Assembly (NCBI RefSeq): GCF_024437655.1
Contig: NZ_JANBVF010000002.1
Location: 1 to 64,000 of the forward strand
Length of the DNA stretch: 64,000 bases
Direction of reading: 5' to 3'
From: Chitinolyticbacter albus
GTDB taxonomy: Bacteria; Pseudomonadota; Gammaproteobacteria; Burkholderiales; Chitinibacteraceae
Positions within the stretch are counted from its first letter, which is position 1, and each line of letters begins with the position of its first letter. Both the position numbers and the translations under genes were made by a program. Below are positions 9,485-17,505 of the stretch, piece by piece. Below the pieces are notes generated by a model. That model had not been told where the DNA came from, did no database searches, and saw nothing but the letters and a program-made list of their open reading frames with translations.

Positions 9485-10434
9485 GATGCGAAATGATCGA
9501 AGCCGGTGCGGCTCAAGGCGATTTCGTCGCCATTGGCGCCTGCTACGGTCACGCCCTCGCCCGCCTCGATACGGCCTATGCAGGACAGCTGCAAGCCCAG
9601 CTCCTGCGCCAGAGCTACTACTCGGGCATGGTGCGCGACAGGGGCGGTGAAACACAGCTCGTAGTCGTCGCCGCCCGCGAGCGCCGCCTGCCGGAGCACG
9701 ACCTCGGGCAAGCCCGCCAGAGCCGGATGCACCGGCACCCGCTCCCAGGCTATCACCGCCGCGCAAGCGGAACGCGCGCAGATATGGCCCAGATCGCCCA
9801 CCAGGCCATCGGAGAGATCGAGCGCGGCGCTGGCAAGCCCACGCAGGCGCCGCCCCAGTGCCAGCCGTGGCGTTGGCCAGTCCAGCCGCTCGCCGCATAG
9901 GCGCAAGGTCTCTGGATTGAGCACCAGCTCGCCGTTGCGCGCCATCACCGCGACAGCGGCAGCACCGAGCTCGCCCGACACCCATATCTCGTCGCCAGCG
10001 CAAGCGCCGCTGCGCAACAGCGGCTGGCCGATCGGCACTTCGCCGGCCACCTGGATCGAGATCGTCAACGGCCCACGCGTGGTATCACCGCCGACGAGCT
10101 CGATGCCCGCCGCATCCGCCAGCGCGTAGAAGCCGCGCGCGAATGCGCCAAGCCAGGCCTCGTCGGTGCGGGGCAACGCCAGCGCCAGCGTGCACCAGGC
10201 AGGCTGCGCGCCCATGGCGGCCAGATCGGACAGATTGACCGCCAGTGCCTTGTGGCCCAGCGACTCCGGGTCGACATCGGCAAAGAAATGCCGGCCTTCG
10301 ACCAGCATGTCGACTGACACCGCCAGCGCCATGCCGGGGCGCGGCGCCAGCAAGGCACAATCGTCGCCGACCCCGAGCAAGGCGCGCGGGGTCGGGCGCT
10401 GGAAGTAGCGGGCAATCAGCTCGAATTCGTTCAC
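9481..10434 (-). CDS. thiL: thiamine-monophosphate kinase
   Basis: Phosphorylates thiamine monophosphate to the cofactor thiamine pyrophosphate. The 317-residue protein has the AIR-synthase-like fold with N-terminal EFELIARYF, GVGDDCALL (metal/ATP site), SVDMLVEGRHF, and LDLSDGLVGDLGHI in the C-terminal half. It starts at a GTG (10434) with a weak ribosome site only 3 bases after nusB, so translation is probably coupled. Part of the ribH-nusB-thiL-pgpA order seen in many proteobacteria. Confidence 0.95.
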   Translation of the reverse strand: MNEFELIARYFQRPTPRALLGVGDDCALLAPRPGMALAVSVDMLVEGRHFFADVDPESLGHKALAVNLSDLAAMGAQPAWCTLALALPRTDEAWLGAFARGFYALADAAGIELVGGDTTRGPLTISIQVAGEVPIGQPLLRSGACAGDEIWVSGELGAAAVAVMARNGELVLNPETLRLCGERLDWPTPRLALGRRLRGLASAALDLSDGLVGDLGHICARSACAAVIAWERVPVHPALAGLPEVVLRQAALAGGDDYELCFTAPVAHHARVVALAQELGLQLSCIGRIEAGEGVTVAGANGDEIALSRTGFDHFAS

Positions 10435-10437
10435 GCG

Positions 10438-10929
10438 TCAGCCGCGGCGCTTGGCACGCACCGCCTGCAGCTCGGCCGGGCGTACTTCGCCCGCCAGCTT
10501 GTCGAGCACGCCGTTGACGAACTTGTGACCATCGGTACCGCCGAAAGTCTTGGCCAGTTCGATCGCTTCGTTGACGATCACCGGATACGGCGTTTCCGGC
10601 GTGTGCAGAATCTCGAAGGCGCTGGCGAACAGTACCGCTGCTTCCACCGGGCTCACCTCGTCGAATGGCCGATCGATATGCGGTTCCAGCGCCGATTGCA
10701 GCGCCGCCGGCTCCTTCAGCACGCCGTACAGGATGGTGCGGAACAAGGCCTCGTCGGCGCGGCCGAACGCGCTGGTGCTGTCCTTCAGGTAGCGCTCGAT
10801 ACCGTTGACGGTGTCACCCGTCAGCTGCCATTGATAGATGCCCTGCACTGCGAACTCGCGCGCGCGGCGGCGGGCGGACTTGGGCTTGGCGGGTTCGGCG
10901 GGAACGGGAATGTGTTGTTCTTCGGTCAT
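10438..10929 (-). CDS. nusB: transcription antitermination factor NusB
   Basis: RNA-binding partner of NusE (S10) in the antitermination complex on rRNA operons. The 163-residue all-helical protein has ARRRAREFAVQGIYQW at the N-terminus (arginine-rich RNA-binding part), DEALFRTILYG and the conserved C-terminal segment VIVNEAIELAKTFGGTDGHKFVNGVLDKL. Lies between ribH (15-base gap) and thiL (3-base gap), the normal neighbourhood. Confidence 0.96.
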   Translation of the reverse strand: MTEEQHIPVPAEPAKPKSARRRAREFAVQGIYQWQLTGDTVNGIERYLKDSTSAFGRADEALFRTILYGVLKEPAALQSALEPHIDRPFDEVSPVEAAVLFASAFEILHTPETPYPVIVNEAIELAKTFGGTDGHKFVNGVLDKLAGEVRPAELQAVRAKRRG

Positions 10930-10944
10930 GGTATGGCCTTGCGC

Positions 10945-11412
10945 TTATGCGCGGATCTGTTTCAGAAGGAGCGCCATCTCGACGGCGACGCGCGCGGCAT
11001 CGACGCCCTTGTCGGTCTGGCGGGCAAGCGCTTGTTCATCGTTTTCGACGGTGAGGATGGCATTGGCAATCGGAATGCCGGCGTCGAGGCCGACGCGCGT
11101 CACGCCGGCGCCCGATTCGTTGGCAACGAGCTCGAAATGGTAGGTTTCGCCGCGGATGATGCAACCGAGCGCCACCAGCGCGTCAAAGCGACCGGTCTGG
11201 GCCAGCGCCTGCAGCGCCAGCGGCACCTCCAGCGCACCCGGCACCTGGAATTGCGCGATCTCGGTGACGCCGAGCCGTTGCAGCTCGCCGCTGCATGCGG
11301 CGTTGAGCGCACCGCAGACGGCTTCGTTGAAACGGCAGGTCACGATGGCAACCCGCAAGCCGGTACCGTCAAGATCGGGCAGCGTCTGCTCGCGATTGGG
11401 GGTAAAGCTCAT
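10945..11412 (-). CDS. ribH: 6,7-dimethyl-8-ribityllumazine synthase
   Basis: Penultimate step of riboflavin synthesis: joins the ribitylaminouracil product to 3,4-dihydroxy-2-butanone 4-phosphate, made by the upstream ribB. The 155-residue protein shows [13 protein letters not shown] near the N-terminus, [25 protein letters not shown] and the C-terminal [15 protein letters not shown], with the catalytic His within GxTxHxxx-type HFE region. Starts at ATG 11412, 63 bases after ribB. Confidence 0.97.
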   Translation of the reverse strand: MSFTPNREQTLPDLDGTGLRVAIVTCRFNEAVCGALNAACSGELQRLGVTEIAQFQVPGALEVPLALQALAQTGRFDALVALGCIIRGETYHFELVANESGAGVTRVGLDAGIPIANAILTVENDEQALARQTDKGVDAARVAVEMALLLKQIRA

Positions 11413-11475
11413 GTTTTCAATCCTGCATGGAGTGGCGGGCTGGCAGGGGCCGACCCGATTGAAGCGGGGCTTGCC

Positions 11476-12570
11476 TCAGTCCTGTGGCGAAGCAAAACCC
11501 GTGATTTCGAGGCCGAAGCCGGCCATGCTCGGAATGCGGCGCTCCGGCGAGAGCACCCGCATCTTGCCCACGCCCAGGTGGCGCAGCATCTGCGCGCCAA
11601 TGCCGAAGGTGCGCAAATCCCATTTGCGCGGGGCCTCCAGCCTGAGCTCGGGGAGCGCGCGCGCCAACAGCTCCTCGCCGCCTTCGGGGCGATGCAGCAG
11701 CACCATCACGCCGCAGCCGGCATTGGCGATCGAGGTCAGCGTCTGCCGCACGGTCCACGAGTGGTTGCAGGTGCCCAGATCCAGCCAGTCCACGACCGAC
11801 AACGGTTCGTGCACGCGCACCAGCGTTTCGCTGTCGGGATGCGGCTGGCCCTTGACCAGCGCGAGATGGGTGGCGTCGCTCATCTTGTCGCGGAACACGG
11901 CAAGCTCGAATTCGCCGGCGAAGGTGTCGACGGTGCGCCGCCCCATGCATTCGATCAGCGATTCGTGCTGGCTGCGATAGTGGATCAGATCGGAAATGGT
12001 GCCAACCTTGAGGCCATGCTGCTCGGCGAAGGCCAGCAGTTCGGGCAGCCGCGCCATGGTGCCGTCGTCGTTCATCACTTCGCAGATCACCGACGCCGGC
12101 TGCAACCCCGCCAGTTGCGCCAGATCGCAACCGGCTTCGGTGTGGCCCGCGCGCACCAGCACACCGCCAGGCTGGGCCAGAAGCGGAAAGATATGGCCGG
12201 GGGAGACGATATCGCCAGGCTTGGCGTCGAACGCCACCGCCTTTTGCACGGTGAGCGCACGATCGTAGGCGGAGATGCCGGTGGATACGCCTTCGGCGGC
12301 CTCGATCGATACGGTGAAATTGGTGCCGTGGCTGGAACCGTTGTGGTTCACCATCAGCGGCAGATTAAGCTGCTTGCAACGCTCCGCAGTCAGCGTCAGG
12401 CAGATCAGGCCGCGCGCATGCTTGGCCATGAAGTTGATCGCCTCGGGGGTGACGAATTCGGCGGCAATGACGATGTCGCCCTCGTTCTCCCTATCCTCCT
12501 CGTCGACGAGGATGACCATTTTCCCGTTACGGATATCGGCAATGATGTCCTGGATGGCTGAAATCGGCAT
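11476..12570 (-). CDS. ribB: 3,4-dihydroxy-2-butanone-4-P synthase with degenerate RibA domain
   Basis: N-terminal RibB domain (about 1-200) makes the four-carbon precursor of lumazine from ribulose 5-phosphate: [16 protein letters not shown] (acidic metal site), [20 protein letters not shown] and TGISAYDR are intact. The C-terminal half (about 205-364) aligns with GTP cyclohydrolase II but lacks the zinc-binding cysteines: where RibA has a Cys-X10-Cys-X-Cys cluster after VRVHSE, this protein reads [18 protein letters not shown]. It should therefore have RibB activity only, like proteins called RibBX. ATG 12570 is preferred; a TTG 12 bases upstream is in frame. No FMN riboswitch is visible upstream. 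Confidence 0.9.
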   Translation of the reverse strand: MPISAIQDIIADIRNGKMVILVDEEDRENEGDIVIAAEFVTPEAINFMAKHARGLICLTLTAERCKQLNLPLMVNHNGSSHGTNFTVSIEAAEGVSTGISAYDRALTVQKAVAFDAKPGDIVSPGHIFPLLAQPGGVLVRAGHTEAGCDLAQLAGLQPASVICEVMNDDGTMARLPELLAFAEQHGLKVGTISDLIHYRSQHESLIECMGRRTVDTFAGEFELAVFRDKMSDATHLALVKGQPHPDSETLVRVHEPLSVVDWLDLGTCNHSWTVRQTLTSIANAGCGVMVLLHRPEGGEELLARALPELRLEAPRKWDLRTFGIGAQMLRHLGVGKMRVLSPERRIPSMAGFGLEITGFASPQD

Positions 12571-12767
12571 GGCATGTGGCAAAGAGCGAAGGTATGGCTA
12601 GGATACCTTGTTGCAGTGCACTTGGCTGCAGTGTTAGCCCCTATGCCGTGGTTTACCGGCGGCCGCCGCCGCAATATATTCGAGTTTCATGATATTCATT
12701 GGTTTGCTGCCAGCTTCGCCCACAATGGCGTGAGGGCAAACCCCCAAGGCACTACAGGGGAGACACG

Positions 12768-13460
12768 ATGACCGAAGCGACACCGCAAGCCGACATCACG
12801 CTGTTCCTGGCGTCGTCGGTGCACGACATGAAGAACTCGCTGGGACTGCTCGGCGGCATGGTGGAAAAGCTGGTCGCCGAACTACCGCCCCACAGCGGCG
12901 CCGACCGTGCCGACTACGCGCACATGCTGTACGAGCTCAAGCGCATCAACGACAACCTGATGCACCTGCTCACCGTGTACAAGCTGGGCAACGCGCTCTA
13001 CCCCTTCGATCCGGTTCCCACCCTCATCGCCGACCTGTACGCCGATCTGGCGGTGCAGAACCGCGTGCTGTTCAGCACGCGCCAGCTGGCGCTGCAGATC
13101 GACGTGTCAGCCGATCTCACCGGCTATTTCGATGTCGACCTGATCGCCGGGGTGATCGGCCATGCGCTCGTCAACGCGGCCAACTACACGCGCGACACGG
13201 TGCGGCTGTCGGCCCGCGAGCTGGGCGGCGCTCTGGAACTCAGGGTGGAGGACAACGGACGCGGCTATCCGCCCGCCATGCTGCTCGACAGCCGCGCCGG
13301 CCTCACCGGAGTCGATTTCTTCAGCGGCAGCACCGGGCTGGGTCTTTACTTCGCGCACGAGGTGGCGCGGCTGCATCGCAACCGCGAGCACATCGGCTCG
13401 CTGCGGCTGGAAAACGGCGGCACATTCGGCGGTGGCTGTTTCGTGCTCACCCTGCCCTGA
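12768..13460 (+). CDS. small soluble sensor histidine kinase
   Basis: A 230-residue histidine kinase with no membrane segment and no input domain. The N-terminus holds an H-box (SSVHDMKNSLGLL, candidate phosphoacceptor His19) in a short helical dimerisation region; the rest is an HATPase domain with N-box (GHALVNAANYT), G1 (VEDNGRGYPP) and G2 (STGLGLYFAHEV). The ATG at 12768 follows AGGGGAGACACG. The next gene, 61 bases away, is a response regulator fused to TPRs, so they are very likely a pair. The signal is unknown; it could be sensed through a partner protein. Confidence 0.85.
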   Translation: MTEATPQADITLFLASSVHDMKNSLGLLGGMVEKLVAELPPHSGADRADYAHMLYELKRINDNLMHLLTVYKLGNALYPFDPVPTLIADLYADLAVQNRVLFSTRQLALQIDVSADLTGYFDVDLIAGVIGHALVNAANYTRDTVRLSARELGGALELRVEDNGRGYPPAMLLDSRAGLTGVDFFSGSTGLGLYFAHEVARLHRNREHIGSLRLENGGTFGGGCFVLTLP

Positions 13461-13521
13461 ATCGATACGCCGCGTTCCGCGTGCGCATCTTTCCCGAATC
13501 CACATCAGGCGACCTGACCGC

Positions 13522-15129
13522 ATGAGCTCCAATCCCCTCGCCCCATACCAGTGCCTCGTCGTCGACGATTTCCAGGGTATGCGCAGCATGCTGCGCGACA
13601 TGTTGCGCGATTGCGGCGCCAAGAACATCGAGATGTCGTCCAGCGGCAAGGAAGCCATCGCCCTGCTGGCCGAGAACAAGTTCGATATCGTGCTGTGCGA
13701 TTACAACCTGGGTAGCGGCAAAAATGGTCAGCAGGTGCTGGAGGAAGCCAAGCTGCGCCACCTGATCGGCCCGGCCTGTACCTGGATCATGATCACCGCC
13801 GAGAAAAGCTCGGACTGGATCATGGGCGCCGTCGAGTACCAGCCCGATGCCTACCTGATCAAACCCATCACCACCGAGCTGCTGCTCAACCGGCTGGAGC
13901 GCATCGCCGCCAAGAAGCAAGCCTTCGCCGAGATCGACCAGGCCATCGTCAACAAGCAGTTCCTGCGCGCCATTGCGTTGTGCGATAGCAAGCTGAAGAC
14001 CGACACGGCCAACGCAGCCGAACTGCAGCGCATCAAGGGCCAGCTGCTGCTGAACGCCGGTGATCTTGATGCCGCGCGCAAGCAGTTCGAACAGGTGCTG
14101 ACGCTGCGCGAGCTCGCCTGGGCGCGCACCGGGCTTGGCCGGGTCTGCTACGAGCAGGGCGACTACACGGCCGCACGCGACCACCTGCTGCAGGTGGTGC
14201 AAACCCAGCGCACCTATCTCGAAGCCTACGACTGGTTGGCCCGCGCGCAGCAGGCCCTCGGTGACAACGAAGCGGCCGAGGCCGTGCTGGCAGACGCGCT
14301 CAAGCTCTCGCCCAACTCGCCACAACGACAGAAAAACCTGGGCCAGCTCGCGATGAAGCGCGGCGATCTCACCACTGCCGACGAGGCCTTCCGCAAGAGC
14401 ATCCAGGTGGGCGAACACTCCATACTCAAGACGCCGGACGCCTATATCGGATTGGCCAAGGTCTGCAGCGCCAGCGGCAACGGCGGCGAAGCACTCAAGG
14501 TGCTCACCGCCGTGCAGCGCCAGTTCGACAGCGATGACGTGAAACTGCGCGCCAAATCGGCCGAAGGGCTGATCTACAAGCAGGAACACCGGCTGGCCCA
14601 GGCCAATACGCTGGCCGCCGAGGTGGACGAGCTGCTGCAAGCCAGCACCGAACTGCATGACGACGCGGCCAGCATCGAGGCCGCCGAGCTGTTGCTCGCC
14701 ACCGGCCGCAAGGACAGCGCAGTGAAGCTGTTGCAACAGGTGGTGAGGAACAACCACGAGAACAAAGGGCTGATCGCCCAGGTGCAGACCGTATTCGATG
14801 GCGCGGGCATGCAGCAGGAAGGCGCCGTGCTGGTCGAAGGCAGCCGGCGCGAAGCGGTGGATTTGATGAACCGCGGCGTGCTGCTGGCGCGCGACGGCAA
14901 GCTCGTCGAAGCGCTGGACGCGATGCGCGCCGCCAAGATAGCGCTGCCCAACAACGCACGCGTGCTGCTCAACTTCGCCTACGTGGCCGTGCTGTTGCTG
15001 CAGCGCGACGGCGCCAACCGCGAGCTGATCGCCGAAAGTCGGCAGGCGCTGCTGCACGCCAACCAGCTCTCGCCCGGCGAGAAGCGCTTCGCGCAGCTGA
15101 TGGAGGCGCTGGCGCTGCTGGCGGGGTAG
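13522..15129 (+). CDS. response regulator with TPR output region
   Basis: A 535-residue protein: CheY-like receiver (about 8-130) with acidic pair Asp15/Asp16, phosphoacceptor Asp60 (IVLCDYNLGSG), a Thr in MITAEKSS and the conserved Lys in LIKPITTE, followed by about 400 residues of tetratricopeptide repeats (units such as AWARTGLGRVCYEQGDYTAA). There is no DNA-binding or enzymatic domain, so output is probably protein-protein contact. Paired with the histidine kinase upstream. Similar REC-TPR proteins occur in Vibrio, Pseudomonas and other motile proteobacteria; the function here is not known. ATG 13522 begins MSSNPLAPYQ. Confidence 0.88.
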   Translation: MSSNPLAPYQCLVVDDFQGMRSMLRDMLRDCGAKNIEMSSSGKEAIALLAENKFDIVLCDYNLGSGKNGQQVLEEAKLRHLIGPACTWIMITAEKSSDWIMGAVEYQPDAYLIKPITTELLLNRLERIAAKKQAFAEIDQAIVNKQFLRAIALCDSKLKTDTANAAELQRIKGQLLLNAGDLDAARKQFEQVLTLRELAWARTGLGRVCYEQGDYTAARDHLLQVVQTQRTYLEAYDWLARAQQALGDNEAAEAVLADALKLSPNSPQRQKNLGQLAMKRGDLTTADEAFRKSIQVGEHSILKTPDAYIGLAKVCSASGNGGEALKVLTAVQRQFDSDDVKLRAKSAEGLIYKQEHRLAQANTLAAEVDELLQASTELHDDAASIEAAELLLATGRKDSAVKLLQQVVRNNHENKGLIAQVQTVFDGAGMQQEGAVLVEGSRREAVDLMNRGVLLARDGKLVEALDAMRAAKIALPNNARVLLNFAYVAVLLLQRDGANRELIAESRQALLHANQLSPGEKRFAQLMEALALLAG

Positions 15130-15132
15130 TCG

Positions 15133-15294
15133 TCAATCGCTCGAGGGCGAGGGCGCGGGCGGGGCCTCGATGCGCGACTTGGACTTGAGCTCGTTGCAAT
15201 GCGGGCAGAAATAGCTTTTGGCGCCACACGCCTGCAGCACCTCCAGTGGCTGGCCGCAGTCCGGGCATGGAATAGTGGCTTGGCTTTCGCTCAT
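15133..15294 (-). CDS. 53-residue zinc-ribbon protein (YfgJ-like)
   Basis: A very small protein with two zinc knuckles, CPDCGQPLEVL and YFCPHCNELKSKSRIE, joined by the QACGAK linker and ending in a Pro/Ser tail. From memory of E. coli YfgJ, this corresponds to its C-terminal zinc-ribbon half. The start (ATG 15294) overlaps the ribD stop in ATGA, and its stop is 3 bases past the converging TPR regulator gene, so it is the last cistron of the nrdR-ribD operon. The function of the family is unknown. Confidence 0.8.
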   Translation of the reverse strand: MSESQATIPCPDCGQPLEVLQACGAKSYFCPHCNELKSKSRIEAPPAPSPSSD

Positions 15295-16412
15295 GGCGGT
15301 TCCCCCGATAAAGTGCTCACGTCGGTGTAGCGCAGCACGGTACGCAGGTCCTCACCCACCATGCGGCGCTCGATCACCGAAAGCGCCTGCCTTTCGGCCA
15401 GCGAGGCCAGCGTGAAATCGGCCAGTGGCTTGCCACGGCCAATCAGCACCGGCGCCTGATACAGCACAATCTCGTCGATAAGGCCCGCATCCAGCAGCGC
15501 GCCCGCCAGCACGCCGCCCGCCTCGACCGTCACCTCGTTGAGACCGCGCCGGGCCAATTCCGCCAGCACGCCCGCCAAGTCGACGCGCCCATTGGCGCCG
15601 GGCAGCAGCAGCACTTCGGCGCCGGCCGCTTCCAGCACCGCCCGGCTGGGGCTATCGAAAGCGCCGACGACGAGCACGCCCGAGCTTTGCAGCAAGCTGG
15701 CCGATGCCGGTGTGCGCAGCGTGCTGTCGAGCACCACGCGCAAGGGCTGTCGGCCCTGCCAGAACACGCCTTGTGGCTCGCGTACCGTCAGCTGCGCATC
15801 ATCCGCCAGCACTGTGGTCACGCCGGTCAGCATGGCGCAGGAGCGTGCCCGCAACCGTTGCACATCGGCGCGCGCAGCCGGGCCGGTGATCCATTGCGAT
15901 TCTCCGCTCTCCAGCGCGATCCGGCCATCCAGGCTGGCCGCGAGCTTGAGCCGCGACCAGGGCCGGCCACGCACCATGCGGGACAAAAACCCACGATGGT
16001 GCTCCAGCGCCTGCTCGCGCAGGAGGCCCGATTGCACCGCGACGCCGGCCGCAGCGAGCCGGGCCAGCCCCTGCCCTGCCACCAGCGGGTTGGGGTCACG
16101 CAGGGCAGCGACGACGCGTGCCACGCCAGCGGCGATCAATCCGTCGGCGCAGGGCGGCGTACGACCGTGGTGGCTGCAAGGCTCCAGCGTCACATAGGCG
16201 GTGGCGCCGCGCGCCGTCTCACCCGCCTGGCGCAGCGCCATCACCTCGGCGTGCGGCCCGCCAGCGGCCTGGCTATGGCCTGCACCGACCACCATCCCAT
16301 CCTTGACCAGCACGCAACCCACGCTGGGATTGGGGCTGGTGATGCATTGGCCACGCGCGGCAAGGCGCAGCGCCTGCTGCATATAGCCATGATCGGCGCC
16401 GTCGAAACTCAT
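15291..16412 (-). CDS. ribD: riboflavin biosynthesis deaminase/reductase RibD
   Basis: Bifunctional enzyme for the second and third steps of riboflavin synthesis. From ATG 16412 it is 373 residues. The N-terminal cytidine-deaminase-like domain has zinc ligands His54 (GPHAEV, with Glu56), Cys79 and Cys88 (EPCSHHGRTPPC); the C-terminal domain (about 150-370) is the NADPH-dependent reductase (LKLAASLDGRIAL, NEVTVEAGGVLAGALL). The start overlaps the previous stop in ATGA. Downstream of nrdR, as in many proteobacteria. Confidence 0.96.
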   Translation of the reverse strand: MSFDGADHGYMQQALRLAARGQCITSPNPSVGCVLVKDGMVVGAGHSQAAGGPHAEVMALRQAGETARGATAYVTLEPCSHHGRTPPCADGLIAAGVARVVAALRDPNPLVAGQGLARLAAAGVAVQSGLLREQALEHHRGFLSRMVRGRPWSRLKLAASLDGRIALESGESQWITGPAARADVQRLRARSCAMLTGVTTVLADDAQLTVREPQGVFWQGRQPLRVVLDSTLRTPASASLLQSSGVLVVGAFDSPSRAVLEAAGAEVLLLPGANGRVDLAGVLAELARRGLNEVTVEAGGVLAGALLDAGLIDEIVLYQAPVLIGRGKPLADFTLASLAERQALSVIERRMVGEDLRTVLRYTDVSTLSGEPP

Positions 16413-16795
16413 GCCCGCCCCACCGGGGTGACCCGCAATGCCGTCCACACGGCGTCGACCACCAATTGTTCCTGTGGCTCAAAGCCGCGGGCCGCCATCA
16501 TTTCCGCCATCCGAGTCTCGTCCAGATCGCAGCGCAGCACGCCGGGCTTGGGACGACACAGCCACACACGGGTCGTGGGCTGCAGCATGGGCGCAAGATC
16601 GGCCCAACGCTCCGTGAGCATGGCGCTGTCCGACACGAACAGCACGGCAATATCGAGCTCGGTGCTGGCCAGTTGCATGCCATCCGGCAACACGGCAAAC
16701 AACGGCGTGACCGCGTCGGGCAAGGCTTGCAGCGCGTAGCGCATGCCCGGAGCGAAGCCCAGTTGTTCGGGCAGGCTGAGCACATCACCGGACAT
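16409..16795 (-). CDS. conserved hypothetical between nrdR and ribD
   Basis: A 128-residue protein I do not recognise. It has no signal peptide or membrane helix; hydrophobic strands such as LDIAVLFV and RVWLCRPKPG suggest a small alpha/beta fold. It lies 3 bases after nrdR and overlaps the ribD start by 4 bases, so it is co-translated with both. Composition matches the neighbours, so it is a native gene. Confidence 0.7.
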   Translation of the reverse strand: MSGDVLSLPEQLGFAPGMRYALQALPDAVTPLFAVLPDGMQLASTELDIAVLFVSDSAMLTERWADLAPMLQPTTRVWLCRPKPGVLRCDLDETRMAEMMAARGFEPQEQLVVDAVWTALRVTPVGRA

Positions 16796-16798
16796 GGA

Positions 16799-17257
16799 TC
16801 AATCCTTGGCTTTGGCGACTTCCTTGATCACATCGCGGAAGTCGTCGAGATCGGAAAAACTGCGATAGACCGAGGCAAAGCGGATATAGGCCACCTTGTC
16901 GAGCTTGGCGAGCTCGTTCATAACCATTTCACCGACCTGGCGCGACATGATTTCGCGATCACCGACGGTAAGCACCTTCTGGATGATGCGGGCGATGGCC
17001 TCGTCGACCAGCTGGGTCGGCACCGGGCGCTTGTGCAGCGCGCGATGGAAGGAAGTACGGATCTTCTCGCGATCGAAGTCCACGCGCTGGCCATTGGTCT
17101 TGACCACCTGCGGCAGCCGCACCTCGGCAGTTTCGTAGGTGGTGAAGCGCTTGTCGCACACCGCGCAGCGACGGCGGCGGCGCACGGTATCGCCCTCCTC
17201 GGACACTCGGGAATCGACGACCTGCGTATCGGGCGAACCACAGAACGGGCATTTCAT
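16799..17257 (-). CDS. nrdR: transcriptional repressor NrdR
   Basis: Zinc-ribbon/ATP-cone repressor of ribonucleotide reductase genes. From ATG 17257 it is 152 residues: zinc ligands Cys3, Cys6, Cys31 and Cys34 (MKCPFC, CAVC), then RRRRRC and an ATP-cone domain ([16 protein letters not shown] onwards). The normal NrdR length is about 150, so a longer in-frame upstream reading is discarded. First gene of the nrdR-hypothetical-ribD-zinc-ribbon operon. In many relatives glyA sits directly upstream; here glyA is 2.3 kb away on the same strand. Confidence 0.97.
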   Translation of the reverse strand: MKCPFCGSPDTQVVDSRVSEEGDTVRRRRRCAVCDKRFTTYETAEVRLPQVVKTNGQRVDFDREKIRTSFHRALHKRPVPTQLVDEAIARIIQKVLTVGDREIMSRQVGEMVMNELAKLDKVAYIRFASVYRSFSDLDDFRDVIKEVAKAKD

Positions 17258-17505
17258 GGTGGCGGAAGTACCGGGTGAAAGATCGGAGTCTGGGGCGAGG
17301 ATAACCCGCGACTCGCCGCTTGGAAACGTTGCGCCGATCGGATCCGGCTCAGTCGTGGCGTGAAAGCCGGGCACCAGACCTCGAAGGTCTTGCCGCCAGC
17401 CCGTCGCAGCGGCCCGTGCCACTTTTCACAGCCGCACCGGGCCGAGCACGTGCTTTGCTGAGTGCAACCGGCGCGTATCGGCGCCGATCGCACGACGAGC
17501 CCATC

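Noticed and set aside
12583-12767. FMN riboswitch ahead of ribB
   Set aside because: No RFN-type conserved blocks (AGGGGC..., CACCGGCGGT with partner helices) on the minus strand; the ACCGGCGG string is only GC-rich sequence.
12699-12767. A 23-codon upstream extension of the histidine kinase gene
   Set aside because: The extension is Arg/Gln-rich and lacks a ribosome site, while ATG 12768 has GGGGAGA ahead of it and begins a plausible kinase N-terminus.
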